Below, piece after piece: positions 16,823 through 17,220 of a stretch of DNA of 17,220 nt. This stretch comes from CAYLMM01 sp964384825 (lineage in GTDB: Bacteria; Krumholzibacteriota; Krumholzibacteriia; LZORAL124-64-63). The DNA lies in assembly GCA_964384825.1 (NCBI GenBank), contig CAYLMM010000056.1:1-17220 (forward strand), written 5' to 3'. Each line of letters begins with the position of its first letter. Within the stretch, counting starts at the first letter, position 1. A program made the position numbers and the translations under genes. The notes beneath the pieces were generated by a model, which was not told the origin of the DNA, searched no databases, and saw only the letters and a list, made by a program, of their open reading frames with translations.

Positions 16823-17220
16823 GTGAAAAAGGATCTTTCCGTTCTGCGCGAAGAGGTTTCCCGGCTGCGTTCGGAGATCGCCCGGCATGACGACCTCTAT
16901 TACCGCCGCGCCGAACCCGAGATCTCCGACCAGCAGTACGACGCCCTGGTCCGGCGCCTGCGGGAGATCGAGAGCGGACATCCCGAGCTCGTGACCCGGG
17001 ACAGCCCGACGCTGCGGGTGGGTTCGGATTCCGACGAACGCTTTCCCAGCGTCGCGCACAGCCGGCGCATGATCAGTCTGCAGAACAGCTACGATCCTGA
17101 CGATGTGGCGGCCTTCGTGGATTCGATCGCCAAGGATCTGGGCGGTCGCGAGGTACTGTTCACCGTCGAGCCCAAGATCGACGGCGTGGCCGTGGCTGCG
17201 CGGTACAGGCGCGGCGAGCT
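16823..17220 (+). CDS. ligA: NAD-dependent DNA ligase LigA, N-terminal part (3' end outside window)
   Basis: LigA seals nicks in DNA using NAD and is essential for replication and repair. The first 132 codons are visible. GTG 16823 is the start, with GGAG (16812-16815) seven bases upstream. Domain Ia shows LYYRRAEPEISDQQYDALVR. Tyr26, Tyr27, Asp36, Tyr39 and Asp40 correspond to the NMN-contacting residues of E. coli LigA. HPEL (near 58), DSPTLRVG and the HSRRMISLQN segment lead to the nucleotidyltransferase domain. The adenylation motif EPKIDG contains catalytic Lys118 (codon 17174-17176). It lies 42 bases after the Omp85 gene with no strong terminator between, so it may share the transcript, although its function is unrelated to the envelope genes. 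The identification is firm. Confidence 0.96.
   Translation, partial: MKKDLSVLREEVSRLRSEIARHDDLYYRRAEPEISDQQYDALVRRLREIESGHPELVTRDSPTLRVGSDSDERFPSVAHSRRMISLQNSYDPDDVAAFVDSIAKDLGGREVLFTVEPKIDGVAVAARYRRGE

Overview
The window is a GC-rich, densely packed, single-strand stretch. All nine supported genes read on the + strand, and every gap between them is under 100 bases, so there is no gene-free stretch above 300 bases. I see no tRNA, rRNA, CRISPR array, insertion sequence or phage gene. The protein families (PorU-like C25 sortase, PorV-like barrel, C-terminal sorting domains, DUF5683-like proteins, SprA-type repeats) point to a Gram-negative bacterium of the FCB superphylum. The base composition and leucine/alanine/arginine-rich proteins fit a GC-rich non-Bacteroidota lineage (for example Krumholzibacteriota, Eisenbacteria or Gemmatimonadota). 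The phylum cannot be settled from this sequence alone.

Layout. (1) 2-3943: large C25-family cysteine peptidase, best read as the type IX secretion (T9SS) sortase PorU, cut by the left window edge. (2) 4030-5067: PorV-like FadL-type outer-membrane barrel. (3) 5121-8639: secreted M6-family zinc metalloprotease with propeller-like repeats and a C-terminal sorting domain, a candidate T9SS cargo. (4, 5) 8669-9556 and 9581-10423: tandem divergent paralogues with a DUF5683-like hydrophobic core; the second starts with TTG. (6) 10399-11427: lipoprotein that is a six-bladed NHL propeller. (7) 11440-14913: ~1157-residue outer-membrane barrel protein whose N-terminal repeats resemble SprA, the T9SS translocon. 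(8) 14879-16780: Omp85/TamA-type barrel with POTRA domains. (9) 16823-17220: 5' part of the NAD-dependent DNA ligase gene ligA, cut by the right edge.

How they may work together. Genes 1 to 3 form a sortase, shuttle and substrate series. Genes 6 to 8 overlap or nearly touch and form an outer-membrane lipoprotein, large barrel and Omp85 series. Together they look like a compact surface-protein export and outer-membrane assembly locus. Gene families are read from motifs only. The claims that gene 1 is a sortase rather than a gingipain-like protease, and that gene 7 is a reduced SprA relative, are inferences. Three of the early intergenic gaps carry stop-proximal hairpins, and a 40-base AT-rich patch inside gene 4 resembles an internal promoter.
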